Position numbers and translations under genes: made by a program
In this document: piece after piece, positions 27,058 to 37,000 of the stretch
Layout: each line of letters opens with the position of its first letter
How positions within the stretch are numbered: the first letter of the stretch is position 1
Notes under the pieces: generated by a model
Told to the model about the DNA's origin: nothing
What the model saw: the letters and a program-made list of their open reading frames with translations, nothing else
The model's database searches: none
Source: Gammaproteobacteria bacterium UBA7310
GTDB lineage: Bacteria; Pseudomonadota; Gammaproteobacteria; Pseudomonadales; Ketobacteraceae
DNA: 64,000 nt
Direction of reading: 5' to 3'
Assembly (NCBI GenBank): GCA_002471665.1
Contig: DKQK01000069.1
Span: forward strand, 50,207 to 114,206

Positions 27058-27558
27058 CTATTCAGCGCCAATATCCATGATCTTCTCCCAGATCACCTGC
27101 CCCGTTTGTGCTGTCCAGTCTTCCACCATCATAAAATGAGGAATCAACATGGACTCTTTCCACCAGGGGTCCAGCGGCATCTGAGTCATGCGGGCAAGCA
27201 CGGCCAGTGAGATTACTACCAGCAGGCAGCCACGCACTAATCCGAATGCACTGCCCAGAACCCGGTCGGTTCCGGTCAGACCGGTCACTTTAATCACTTC
27301 TTTGATCAGGTGCTTGATCAGCGCACCCACTATCATGGTGAGAATAAACAGGGCAATGAACGCCAGTGGTTGTCTGGCCGAAGGCGGATCAACCCAGTCT
27401 GACAGAACGATGGCCAACGGCACACTGAACAGCCGGGCAATTACAAAGGCCGCTATCCAGGTCACCAACGAGAGTGCTTCCAAGGTAAATCCGCGGTGCA
27501 GACTGAGGGCCATGGAAAGACCTATAATGCCGAGAATGACATAATCAGCAATGCTCAT
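27058..27558 (-). CDS. cvpA: CvpA family membrane protein
   Basis: Inner-membrane protein of 166 residues with four predicted helices (about 5-25, 27-45, 63-85 and 98-120). Named for colicin V production, the family is now linked to envelope stress and membrane homeostasis; its exact role is unsettled. It begins MSIADYVILGIIGLSMA and ends in a soluble tail. It is 60 bases upstream of purF and downstream of the DedD-like gene, as in pseudomonads. Confidence 0.95.
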   Translation of the reverse strand: MSIADYVILGIIGLSMALSLHRGFTLEALSLVTWIAAFVIARLFSVPLAIVLSDWVDPPSARQPLAFIALFILTMIVGALIKHLIKEVIKVTGLTGTDRVLGSAFGLVRGCLLVVISLAVLARMTQMPLDPWWKESMLIPHFMMVEDWTAQTGQVIWEKIMDIGAE

Positions 27559-27643
27559 CGATGGGAAATACCTGGGAAATCCGATTGAATGTGGAAAGGG
27601 CGCATTCTAACAGAGCCTCTGTTAAATTCCTAATCCACACCCC

Positions 27644-28249
27644 TCAAGGAATATACTTTAAAATCAGGGTGTTAAGCTTAAAATCCCGTTCCAGTGCCGT
27701 TTTTTGCTGCTCCAGACGGTGGCGCCTTATTTCCGGCCCCACATACACCTTATGCAAACCTGCCACTGCCTTGGTGTATGCCTTGTAGCCGGCATCATTG
27801 AGCTTGTCACGCAAGCGGTTTGCATTCTCCTGACTGGAAAAGGCCCCAACCTGAATAATCCAGGCCTCCGCCAGATCCACCCTGTTATCCGCAGCATTCT
27901 GAATCGCGCGATCCACTTCCTGTTCTTGGGCGATATAGTCTTCCACAGGGAGCGATTCCGGGGTCTTGGGAGCAGCATCGGGCTCGGCGGAAAAGGTTTC
28001 CGTGGAGCGGGTTTCCTCTGCTGCTTTGCGGGCTTCGGTTTGTTCTACCTGGGCGATCACCGATCGCGCCTCATCTTCGAGGGTACTGAAATCCTGCGCC
28101 TGAATCGTCATCGCGGGTTGCTCCGGATAAGCGTAGTCCGCGGAATTGACCCGTTGTTGCTGCCCATCGAACACCAGAGGCAAAAATATGACCGCTAATG
28201 AGATCAGGACAATGGCGCCCACTAACCGCTGCTTCAAGTTTTGATCCAA
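27644..28249 (-). CDS. dedD: SPOR-domain division protein, DedD-like
   Basis: Single-pass membrane protein of 201 residues: cytoplasmic start MDQNLKQRLVG, one helix at about 10-27 (AIVLISLAVIFLPLVF), a charged linker, and a C-terminal SPOR domain from about 125 (WIIQVGAFSSQENANRLRD). SPOR domains bind denuded septal peptidoglycan. Position between folC and cvpA matches dedD in E. coli and pseudomonads. Four bases separate it from folC. Confidence 0.93.
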   Translation of the reverse strand: MDQNLKQRLVGAIVLISLAVIFLPLVFDGQQQRVNSADYAYPEQPAMTIQAQDFSTLEDEARSVIAQVEQTEARKAAEETRSTETFSAEPDAAPKTPESLPVEDYIAQEQEVDRAIQNAADNRVDLAEAWIIQVGAFSSQENANRLRDKLNDAGYKAYTKAVAGLHKVYVGPEIRRHRLEQQKTALERDFKLNTLILKYIP

Positions 28250-28253
28250 TGAT

Positions 28254-29519
28254 CTAATCCTTATCCGAGTGCATCAAACCGCTGTATTGTATAACGTCTG
28301 CAACGGTATAAAAGGACCCAAATACCAGGATCAGATCATTTTTGTCGACCGTTTTCACCAGTTTCCGGCAAATTGTTGAAGGGCTGGGCTGGGGAGCGTC
28401 ACACAGGGCACCTGCGTCCAGTAGCCGCTGCCGCAAGTCACCGGCCTGCGCAGCTCGCTCCGCCTGCAGTTCAGCCGGATACCAATGGTCCACCACCGGC
28501 AACAATTCCAGTACTGTATTGAGAATATCCTTATCCGCCAACATGCCGATTACGCAATGTACCCGGCGCTTTGGAAGCGCCTTCAGATAGTGGGCAAGGG
28601 CTTTCGCTGCATGAGGGTTGTGCCCCACATCCAGCATCACCCTGGGGTGATCGTGAATCACCTGACGGCGCCCGGTAACCGACACCCGGGACAAGGCCTG
28701 ATTATACTGTGACGGCAAAAGCGGGAACGGGGCCAACACCAGTGCCTGCAGCGCGGTGGCTGCGTTCTGCAAGTAGATGGCCGGTGTGGTCAGCTGCTCA
28801 TACCGGCATTGCCGCCCATCGTTGCCCGTAACCGTGGCCGACCAGCCGGACTCGGTTGCCTGCCAGTCAAAGTGATCGCCCTGCTGGTATAACTGACAGC
28901 CCATCTGCCCTGCCCGCTCCGCGACATCCCGCGGTAAATCAGCTTCACCGATCACCAGCGGCCGACCCGCTCGGCCGATGCCAATTTTTTCGTACCCGAT
29001 CTGGGTGCGGTCAGACCCCAGCCATTCCTGATGATCCAGGTCGATGCTGGTGACCACCGCAATAGAAGGCGCCCACACATTGACCGCATCAAGACGCCCA
29101 CCCAGGCCCACTTCAAGAATCCAGGTATCCAGGTTTTCCTGCTTGAACAACCAAATGGCAGCCAGGGTGGTAAATTCGAAATAGGTTAGGCTGACATCCC
29201 CCCGCTGCGCCTCAACGGCTGCAAACGCCCGCACCAACTGCTCATCATCACACTGACAACCATTGATCATGACTCTTTCGTTGAAACGAACCAGGTGGGG
29301 AGAGGTATAAACGCCGGTTGTATGATTGCCGGCGCGTAAAAACTCATTAATCAGGGCAACCGTAGAGCCTTTGCCGTTGGTGCCGGCTACTGTGAATATG
29401 AAGGGGGTGTCAGAGAGTAACTGAAGGCGCTCAGCCACCACCCGGATACGCTCCAATCCCATATCGATGGACTTGAAATGGAGTTTCTCCAGGCGGTTCA
29501 GCCAATCTTCAAGCTGCAT
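28254..29519 (-). CDS. folC: bifunctional folylpolyglutamate/dihydrofolate synthase
   Basis: ATP-dependent ligase that makes dihydrofolate and adds glutamates to folates. The 421-residue Mur-ligase-type protein has the P-loop GTNGKGST at 46-53, the central DxDHxxxLG-like motif SIDLDHQEWLG near 155-165, and the C-terminal domain with LDVGHNPHAA near 300. It overlaps the 3' end of accD by 11 bases, indicating coupling. Confidence 0.98.
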   Translation of the reverse strand: MQLEDWLNRLEKLHFKSIDMGLERIRVVAERLQLLSDTPFIFTVAGTNGKGSTVALINEFLRAGNHTTGVYTSPHLVRFNERVMINGCQCDDEQLVRAFAAVEAQRGDVSLTYFEFTTLAAIWLFKQENLDTWILEVGLGGRLDAVNVWAPSIAVVTSIDLDHQEWLGSDRTQIGYEKIGIGRAGRPLVIGEADLPRDVAERAGQMGCQLYQQGDHFDWQATESGWSATVTGNDGRQCRYEQLTTPAIYLQNAATALQALVLAPFPLLPSQYNQALSRVSVTGRRQVIHDHPRVMLDVGHNPHAAKALAHYLKALPKRRVHCVIGMLADKDILNTVLELLPVVDHWYPAELQAERAAQAGDLRQRLLDAGALCDAPQPSPSTICRKLVKTVDKNDLILVFGSFYTVADVIQYSGLMHSDKD

Positions 29520-30372
29520 TTTGGGGTAACAGTTTGTCCATCAGCCGATGTAAGGTGTCGCGCAACTCATGGCGATGGACAATCATGTCCAGGGCGCCGT
29601 GCTCCAGTAAAAACTCACTGCGCTGAAAGCCTTCCGGCAGTTTTTGGCGTACGGTCTGCTCGATAACCCGCGGCCCGGCAAAACCAATCAACGCATTGGG
29701 CTCAGCCAGGTTGATATCGCCCAGCATGGCCAGACTGGCGGACACCCCACCATAAACAGGATCGGTCATCACCGAAAAGAACGGCAGGCGGTTTTCTTTC
29801 AGTTTTTCCAGCACCGCACTGGTTTTTGCCATTTGCATCAGTGAGAACAAGGCCTCCTGCATCCGGGCGCCGCCGCTGGCAGAAAAACAGACCAAAGGAC
29901 AACTGTGCTCGATAGCGGCATTGGCTGCCCGTACGAACTTCTCACCGACGATGGTTCCCATCGAACCACCAAGAAACTCAAACTCGAAAGCCACCGCCAC
30001 CACCGGGTAGCCTTGAACCGTGCCCCGGAATGCCACCAGGGCGTCTTTTTCGCCGGTGCCTTTCTGGGCGCTGGCCAGGCGATCTTTGTAGCGCTTACTG
30101 TCTTTGAACTTCAAGCGGTCCACCGGCTCCAGTTCCGCCGCCAGTTCCTCCCGGCCTTCGGCATCAAGAAACAAATCCAGGCGCCGGCGGGCATTGATAC
30201 GCATGTGATGGTCGCACTTGGGGCAGACGTCCTGGTTCTTCTCCAGCTCCGGCCGATAAAGGAACGCACCGCACTTTGCGCACTTCTTCCACAAACCTTC
30301 AGGTACTTCGGTCTTTTTGGTCGAACTTCTTCCTACACTGGGTAGTATCTTTCCCAGCCAGCTGCTACTCAT
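29509..30372 (-). CDS. accD: acetyl-CoA carboxylase carboxyltransferase subunit beta
   Basis: Beta subunit of the carboxyltransferase that forms malonyl-CoA for fatty acid synthesis. The 287-residue protein has an N-terminal zinc ribbon with Cys31, Cys34, Cys50 and Cys53, followed by the crotonase-like carboxyltransferase domain with FSASGGARMQE near 163-173 and GGVSASLAMLGD near 206. AccA is not in the window, as usual. It is co-transcribed with folC downstream and lies 33 bases after trpA. Confidence 0.98.
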   Translation of the reverse strand: MSSSWLGKILPSVGRSSTKKTEVPEGLWKKCAKCGAFLYRPELEKNQDVCPKCDHHMRINARRRLDLFLDAEGREELAAELEPVDRLKFKDSKRYKDRLASAQKGTGEKDALVAFRGTVQGYPVVAVAFEFEFLGGSMGTIVGEKFVRAANAAIEHSCPLVCFSASGGARMQEALFSLMQMAKTSAVLEKLKENRLPFFSVMTDPVYGGVSASLAMLGDINLAEPNALIGFAGPRVIEQTVRQKLPEGFQRSEFLLEHGALDMIVHRHELRDTLHRLMDKLLPQNAA

Positions 30373-30405
30373 AACAACGCCACCCTGATTTCATTATGTT
30401 TATTA

Positions 30406-31209
30406 TTACTGATCCAGGCCGTGGCGCAGGGATTGAACGAATTCGGATACCTTGGACATCATGGTATCGCGATCATCCTGAAATTCGGCAATCAACTTCA
30501 CCAGGGCACTGCCAACCACTACCCCATCAGCGTTCTCACCGATCAGGCGCGCGGTTTCAGCGTCCTTGATACCAAAGCCTACCGCAATGGGCAAATCCGT
30601 TGTTTTACGAATTGTTTCCAACTTCCTGTTTACCCCCTCCACGTCCAGGTTGCCGGCACCGGTCACACCCTTCAGGGAAACGTAATACAGGTAACCTCGG
30701 CCACTGGCAGCAATCCGCGCAATTCGGGCATCACTGGTGGTGGGTGCAATCAGAAAAATCGTGTCCAGGCCCGCCGCGTCAAACAGTTTGATGGGCTCTA
30801 CCGCTGCTTCCGGCGGTAAATCCACAATGATAAGACCATCCACACCGGCTGCCGCTGCATCTTGGGCGAACTGTTCATAACCATACACTTCCACCGGATT
30901 CAGGTATCCCATTAACACGATGGGCGTATCCTGATTGGTTTCGCGAAAGGATTTGACCATCTCCAGTGCATGGGTGGTGGTTACGCCGTTAGCCAGCGCT
31001 CGTTCATCGGCCAACTGAATCACCGGGCCGTCCGCCATGGGGTCAGAAAAGGGAATACCCAACTCAATGATGTCTGCACCCTGCTCTGCCAGCCTATGCA
31101 TTAACGGCACGGTTACCTCCAACTGGGGGTCGCCGGCTGTAATAAAGGGGATCAGGGCTTTCTTGTTCTGTTGCTTCAAATTCTGAAGGCACGCTGTGAT
31201 GCGGCTCAT
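30406..31209 (-). CDS. trpA: tryptophan synthase alpha subunit
   Basis: Cleaves indole-3-glycerol phosphate to indole, which is channelled to TrpB. The 267-residue TIM barrel has both catalytic acids, Glu49 (IIELGIPFSDP) and Asp60 (DPMADGP), plus the phosphate site VGFGIKD near 213. It lies 37 bases after trpB. Pseudomonas usually keeps trpBA at a separate TrpI-controlled locus, so this placement between trpF and accD distinguishes the organism from Pseudomonas proper. Confidence 0.99.
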   Translation of the reverse strand: MSRITACLQNLKQQNKKALIPFITAGDPQLEVTVPLMHRLAEQGADIIELGIPFSDPMADGPVIQLADERALANGVTTTHALEMVKSFRETNQDTPIVLMGYLNPVEVYGYEQFAQDAAAAGVDGLIIVDLPPEAAVEPIKLFDAAGLDTIFLIAPTTSDARIARIAASGRGYLYYVSLKGVTGAGNLDVEGVNRKLETIRKTTDLPIAVGFGIKDAETARLIGENADGVVVGSALVKLIAEFQDDRDTMMSKVSEFVQSLRHGLDQ

Positions 31210-31246
31210 CTTGTAAACTCCTTAAAACCTTATCAAAAGCACCCTG

Positions 31247-32461
31247 TCAGAGGCTGATGCCGTCAATCTCGGCAACGGTCAAAATATCTTTGTCACCACG
31301 GCCGGATAGATTGACGATAATAATATCGTCTCTGGTCATGGTCGGCGCCAGTTTGGCCGCGTAAGCCAGCGCATGGCTGGACTCCAGGGCAGGCATGATC
31401 CCTTCAATGCGGGTCAGGTTGCGGAATGCTGCCAGGGCCTCATCATCGTTGGCCGCAACATAATTCACTCGGCCACAATCTTTGAGCCAGGAGTGTTCAG
31501 GCCCGACCCCAGGATAATCAAGGCCGGCGGAAACGGAATGGGTATGCATAATCTGCCCGGCACCATCCTCCATCAGATAGGTGCGGTTGCCATGCAGCAC
31601 GCCGGGCCGACCAGCACACAATGGCGCGGCATGCTGACCACTGGCCAGACCTAGGCCGCCTGCCTCCACGCCGTACATGGTCACCGACTCATCGGCGAGG
31701 AACGGATGGAACAGACCTATGGCATTGGAGCCACCGCCAACACAGGCAATCAACGCATCGGGCAGGCGCCCCGTTTGATCCTGACATTGTTGCCGCGCTT
31801 CACGGCCAATCACACACTGAAAATCCCGAACCAGCATGGGATAAGGGTGGGGGCCGGCTACAGTACCAATGATATAAAACGTATCGTCCACATTGGTTAC
31901 CCAATCCCGGAGCGCTTCGTTCATGGCATCTTTCAGGGTTTTGGTACCGGAAGTAACAGGAGTCACCTTGGCACCCAAAAGCTTCATGCGATAAACGTTA
32001 AGGGACTGACGCTTGATGTCCTCCGCCCCCATAAACACCTCGCATTCCAGCCCAAGCCGCGCTGCCACCGTGGCGCTGGCCACGCCGTGCTGCCCGGCAC
32101 CGGTCTCGGCGATGACCCGCCGCTTACCGGTGTACTTGGCCAGTAAAGCCTGACCAATAGTGTTATTCACTTTATGGGCACCGGTGTGATTTAAATCCTC
32201 ACGCTTAAGGTAAATCTGTGCTCCACCCAATTGCTCAGACCAACGTTCAGCATGATAAAGAGGGCTGGGACGGCCGACATAATGGGCCAAATCCTTGTCA
32301 AAGGCTGCCTGGAATTCAGGGTCTTTTGACAATTTCAGGTAGATCTCTTCCAGTTCATCCAACGCAGACATAAGCGTCTCGGAAACGAAGCGCCCACCAT
32401 AGGGGCCAAAATTTCCAAGATCATCCGGCGTATTCAGAAAATCACGCTCATTCTGAGACAC
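31247..32461 (-). CDS. trpB: tryptophan synthase beta subunit
   Basis: PLP enzyme joining indole and serine to give tryptophan. The 404-residue protein has the Schiff-base lysine Lys97 in HTGAHKVNN, the indole-site Glu in AETGAGQHG near 119, and the PLP phosphate loop GGGSNAIG near 240. It overlaps trpF by 14 bases, so the trpF-trpB-trpA genes form one coupled unit. Confidence 0.99.
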   Translation of the reverse strand: MSQNERDFLNTPDDLGNFGPYGGRFVSETLMSALDELEEIYLKLSKDPEFQAAFDKDLAHYVGRPSPLYHAERWSEQLGGAQIYLKREDLNHTGAHKVNNTIGQALLAKYTGKRRVIAETGAGQHGVASATVAARLGLECEVFMGAEDIKRQSLNVYRMKLLGAKVTPVTSGTKTLKDAMNEALRDWVTNVDDTFYIIGTVAGPHPYPMLVRDFQCVIGREARQQCQDQTGRLPDALIACVGGGSNAIGLFHPFLADESVTMYGVEAGGLGLASGQHAAPLCAGRPGVLHGNRTYLMEDGAGQIMHTHSVSAGLDYPGVGPEHSWLKDCGRVNYVAANDDEALAAFRNLTRIEGIMPALESSHALAYAAKLAPTMTRDDIIIVNLSGRGDKDILTVAEIDGISL

Positions 32462-33068
32462 TGTGTACTCCTGTGATAAAAGCTTTAATCAAAGCATGGT
32501 CTTTCTTGCCTTTGGAAGACTCGACGCCTCCACTCACATCGACGGCCCAGGGCTTAACCTGTCGTATCGCTGCAGCCACATTGGAGGGGTCCAGGCCACC
32601 GGCCAGAACGATGGGTTTATCGAGGTCGCGGGGCACCTTTTCCCAGTCGAAAACCTGACCGGTTCCGCCTGGTGTGCCTGACATATAGGTGTCGAGAAGA
32701 ATACCACGACTGCTGTGGTATGTGTGACATTGTGCCACCAAATCAACGCCGTCTTTCATTCTGACCGCTTTGATGTAGGGCTTGTTCCAACGCCGACAGC
32801 GGTGTTCGCTTTCGTCACCATGGAATTGCAACAGATCCAACGGCAGTGCATCGAGAACCCCCCCTAAAAACCGGTCATCCGCATTGACAAACAAACCCAC
32901 ACTGGTCACAAACGGGGGCAAATTCGCCAAAATGGTTTTGGCGGTATCCACGCTAACATTTCTGGGGCTTGGCTCGAAGAACACGAAGCCCAGGGCATCG
33001 GCACCTGCATCCACCGCCGCCAAAGCGTCTTCGGTATTGGTGATTCCACAAATCTTTACCCGGGTCAA
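32448..33068 (-). CDS. trpF: phosphoribosylanthranilate isomerase
   Basis: Amadori isomerase of tryptophan synthesis, 206 residues. The TIM barrel has the catalytic Cys7 in VKICGIT, the catalytic Asp near 128-130, the phosphate-binding LAGGLDPSNV near 155 and DVSGGVE near 176. It is the first trp gene of the trpFBA run and lies 84 bases downstream of truA. Confidence 0.98.
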   Translation of the reverse strand: MTRVKICGITNTEDALAAVDAGADALGFVFFEPSPRNVSVDTAKTILANLPPFVTSVGLFVNADDRFLGGVLDALPLDLLQFHGDESEHRCRRWNKPYIKAVRMKDGVDLVAQCHTYHSSRGILLDTYMSGTPGGTGQVFDWEKVPRDLDKPIVLAGGLDPSNVAAAIRQVKPWAVDVSGGVESSKGKKDHALIKAFITGVHSVSE

Positions 33069-33152
33069 AGCTGGATACTCTCAATTCCGTAAAAGGAACG
33101 GGATTTTAACAGATTAATCCGAATCTGCGGAAAGGATTAGGCAAGGTCTAGG

Positions 33153-33956
33153 TCAGCTCAGGGTATCCGCAAGTGGCATGAAGGGAATATCGCGCTCCGG
33201 TTCAGGGATTCCGAACTCTTCCGGATAGCCCACTCTCATAAAGAACAGGCCAAACGGTGGCGCAGTGACACCGCCGAGGGCACGGTTACGGTGGTCGAGC
33301 ACTTGATTTACCCACTGCAGGGGTTCTTTGCCGCAACCGATGGCCATCAACACGCCGGCGATGTTCCTCACCATATGCTGCAAAAACGCGTTGGCTTGTA
33401 TATCCATAACGATCAGATGGCCGTGTCGCCTGAGTTTGATGTGATGGATAGTGCGCACCGGGGACTTGGCCTGGCAGCCCTGGGCCTGAAAGGAACTGAA
33501 ATCATGCTCACCCACCAAGACATCGGCGGCTTGCTGCATCAGAGCGACATCAAGGGGGCGATAGTTCCAGGTCAGATGTTGCATTCCCAATGCCGGCCGC
33601 ACCGGGTGGTTATAAATCACGTAACGATAGGCACGGGATAGGGCAGAAAATCGGGCGTGAAAATCATCCGCAACCGGTTTGGCCCAGCGTACAGAAATAC
33701 TATCGGGAAGATTTCGGTTGCTGCCAAATACCCAGCCTTTTTCTGGGCGGTGGGAACGGGTATCGAAATGCACCACCTGGCCCACGCCATGCACCCCGGT
33801 GTCGGTTCTGCCGGCGCATATTACCTGCGTGGGATGATCGGCCACTTTGGCGAGCGCGCGTTCCAGATGCTCCTGCACTGAATCGGGATCATGCTTCTGA
33901 CGCTGCCAGCCACAGTAATGACTGCCATCATATTCCACACCCAACGCCACTCGCAT
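33153..33956 (-). CDS. truA: tRNA pseudouridine(38-40) synthase TruA
   Basis: Makes pseudouridine at positions 38-40 of tRNA anticodon arms. The 267-residue protein has catalytic Asp52 in CAGRTDTGVHG, the RAYRYVIYN motif near 113, and FLQHMVRNIAG near 205-215. It lies between fimV and trpF, as in pseudomonads. Confidence 0.98.
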   Translation of the reverse strand: MRVALGVEYDGSHYCGWQRQKHDPDSVQEHLERALAKVADHPTQVICAGRTDTGVHGVGQVVHFDTRSHRPEKGWVFGSNRNLPDSISVRWAKPVADDFHARFSALSRAYRYVIYNHPVRPALGMQHLTWNYRPLDVALMQQAADVLVGEHDFSSFQAQGCQAKSPVRTIHHIKLRRHGHLIVMDIQANAFLQHMVRNIAGVLMAIGCGKEPLQWVNQVLDHRNRALGGVTAPPFGLFFMRVGYPEEFGIPEPERDIPFMPLADTLS

Positions 33957-33979
33957 ACATTGCCCCTGAAGAAAACGAA

Positions 33980-34001
33980 AAGAGGGCCTGCAGGCCCTCT
34001 T
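33980..34001 (-). terminator. intrinsic terminator of fimV
   Basis: A 22-base perfect palindrome, AAGAGGGCCTG with its complement, folds to a nine-pair stem with a TGCA loop. The minus strand continues TTTCGTTTTCTTC. It lies about 30 bases past the fimV stop and before truA, which therefore probably has its own start signals in the short gap. Confidence 0.85.
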
Positions 34002-34032
34002 GCGCGAATGTTACGAAGTTGTGTAATACGAA

Positions 34033-37000
34033 TCAAGACTCCAGACGGGTCAACAGATCCTTGGCCTCGCTTTTTTGATTGTCATTACCCTCGATCATGA
34101 CCTCATCCAGTATGTCCTTGGCGCCATCGCGATCCCCCATGTCAATGTAGGCTCGGGCCAGATCCAGCTTGGTGGATGCTTCATCGGCATCGGACAGAAA
34201 ATCAAGCTCTTCACCGGAATCGTCCATATCATTGGCCGCCGGAGCCGCGGGTGCAGCAGGGGGCGTCATGTCGGCTATGATCGTTTGATCGTCGTCGGCG
34301 GGCACATCCGCATCGGAAGGCTCCCCACTGTCCAGAAAATCCGCATCCAGATCAAGGTCCAGCTCATCGGCCAACTGCGCCGCGGACTGTGAATCCAATT
34401 CCAGATCGTCCTCTGATTCGGAGCTTGCCGGTGCTTCTGGCGCAGGCTCAGCCGGGGCCTCTTCTGAATCGGAGAAATCCAGCGATGGTGTCTCATCCAG
34501 TTCGGTGGTGGAGCTGTCAAAGTCCAGATCAAAGTCCATGTCGTTGGACTCAGGCACCTCTTCCGCAGGGGCTTCCGGTTCTTCAACATTGAAATCCATG
34601 GACAAATCTTTGTTGCTGTCATCCGGGGTTTCGGTGCTTCCGGCGCCGCTTACCTCATCCAGTGAAAAATCGGTATCAAAATCCAGAGACACTTCATCCG
34701 ATTCATTGGTGGGTTCCGCGGGGGCAGCACTGCTGCTGTCGGAATCAAAGGCGGTATCCAGGTCGAAGTCCAGGGTGCTGGCATCGTCTTCAGTTTTGGG
34801 GCTGTCTTCCTCGTCATCCAGATCAAGGTTCAGGTCAAAATCCAGGCCGGCCACTTCAGCGGCACTTTGCTGCTCGGAGGGTTCTTCAGTTCCGGCTTCC
34901 GCCTGATCCGCCGGGAAACTGGTTCCGGTGTCTTCCAGGTCACCCAGATCGAAATCCAGACCGGTATCGGATTCCTGCTCCAGCTCACTCTCTATTTCGC
35001 TGCCTGTCTCGCTGGCGGGTGTTTCCCCGGGCTCCGACAGTGCTGAATCCAGATCATCAAAATCAAAACTTTCAGCAGCTGAATCCGCTAATATGGTGTC
35101 ATCGCCATCCTGATCAGCGCCATGGTCTGACGACACACTATCCTCAGGCACGCTGCTCAGTTTGTCACGCAGGCCGTCGGCCCGGCTGACGTCGGCTGAG
35201 GTTCCCACATCCTGCAGCACCCGATAGTGATTCATAAAGATCTCGGGTTCGTTGGCTTCAGCGCAGACCTCACAGAGTTTCAGACGGATGTCAGCTCTGT
35301 CTGGCTCGCTTTCCGCTGCTTTCTCCAACATCTCGATGGCCTGCGGGAATCGGCCGTAAGCGATATAAATGTCCGCTTCCCCAATCACATCCGATGTCTG
35401 TGGAACGGTTTCCTCATCCGCACTGGCTTCAACCGCTTCCTCGAACGCATCGTCTTCTTCCAGGTTGACGGAATCCAGTTCCAACAGGTCATCACCACCA
35501 TGGGCTTCAGGCAAATCAAACTCTTCGGGGATATCCTCCTCAAGTTCGGCCCCGGCCTGCTTGCGGCGCGCCGCCACCAGCCCCAGTACGATCAACAGTA
35601 CAATGGCTCCACCACCGGCGGCCAGGTACATGGGGTTGGACAGGATCTGGCTAACCAAATCCTGCTGCGACACCGCAGGTGGTTGCGCGGGTTCAGGTTG
35701 CTTGGGCTCCTCCACCTCGACCCCGGCCAAATCGGGCTCTGCATCCATTGCGGGATCTTCAGCATCGGTTGCGGTGGAGGGCATGGCCTCGGTGCCAACC
35801 ATTTCATCTTCGCTTTCACCCGTGTCTTCGGCAAAGTTATAGTCAACGCCCTCCTCCGATGATTCTTCCGGAGCAATCAGCTCACCGGTGGTGACATCGT
35901 CCTCTGCCATTGGGGCTTGTTCGGGCTCTTCGGTGATCAGGTCACCGGCCATCACCGGTTCGGATGTATCGTCTTCCACTGCCGGGGTTGCCTGCATCTC
36001 GGCTTGCTGCGCCGCTTCCAGTTCCCGTAGTTTTGCCTGCAAGGCGGCGATTTGCTCATCCTTTAAGGTAAGAACCTTTTCTGAAGTATCCAACTGGTCT
36101 TCCAGGTCAGACATACGCAAGCGGAGTTCTTCATTCTCCAGCTTGAACTTGTCGACGGTCTCTTCCGCTACCACCAATTGATCCCGTAACTGACCAGAAT
36201 CGCCCGCGCCACCCTGCCCTGTATCGCTGCTGTCGGTGCCGGCGGACACCAGTTTCAAGCGGTCCGGTGATTGGCCACTGGCGGGATCCTGTTCGCGGCT
36301 AACACTACGACCGCTGAGGTCAATCTGGCGAGCTTCCGTATCTGAAGAACCTGAAATGCGTTCCCGCCATTGACGGTTTTGCTCTGCCGCCATGGCAATC
36401 GCATCGCGACTGGACAGCTGCATGACTTCTTCTTCAGTGGGGGCGCGCAATACGGCGCCTTTCTTCAGTAAATTGATGTTGTCGTCAATGAAGGCATCCG
36501 GGTTTTTGCGCTGAATCGCCATCATGGTCTGCTGGATGCTGACCCTGTCTGATGGCTTCATGCTTCTGGCGATGCTCCAAAGGCTGTCGTTACTGCCGAT
36601 GGTATGCGTACCGGCCTGGCTGCCCTGGGCGTATTCGCCACTGCTGTAGGACGGCTGTGGCGAATCCGTTTGGTAGGTGGTGGTAACCGGTTGCACTGAA
36701 CGGGTGGGCGTTGCAGACGAGGTTGTTGGCGCTGCGACGCTATCGGCCTGCTGGCTGCTGTAGATCGGAGGATCCAGCAATAGCGTGTATTCCCGCAACA
36801 GGCGCCCCGCTGGCCAGTTCACTTCCACCAGAAAATTCAGAAACGGCTCTTTTACGGGCTTTCGGGAGCGGATCTTGATGATCGACTTCCCTTGATCATT
36901 GACGGTTACCTCGAATTTGAGATCGGTCAAAAAATGGAAGCGCTCTACGTTGGCAGAAGCAAAATCTTCCTGGGAAGCGAGTGCGGGTAAAATCTCATTG

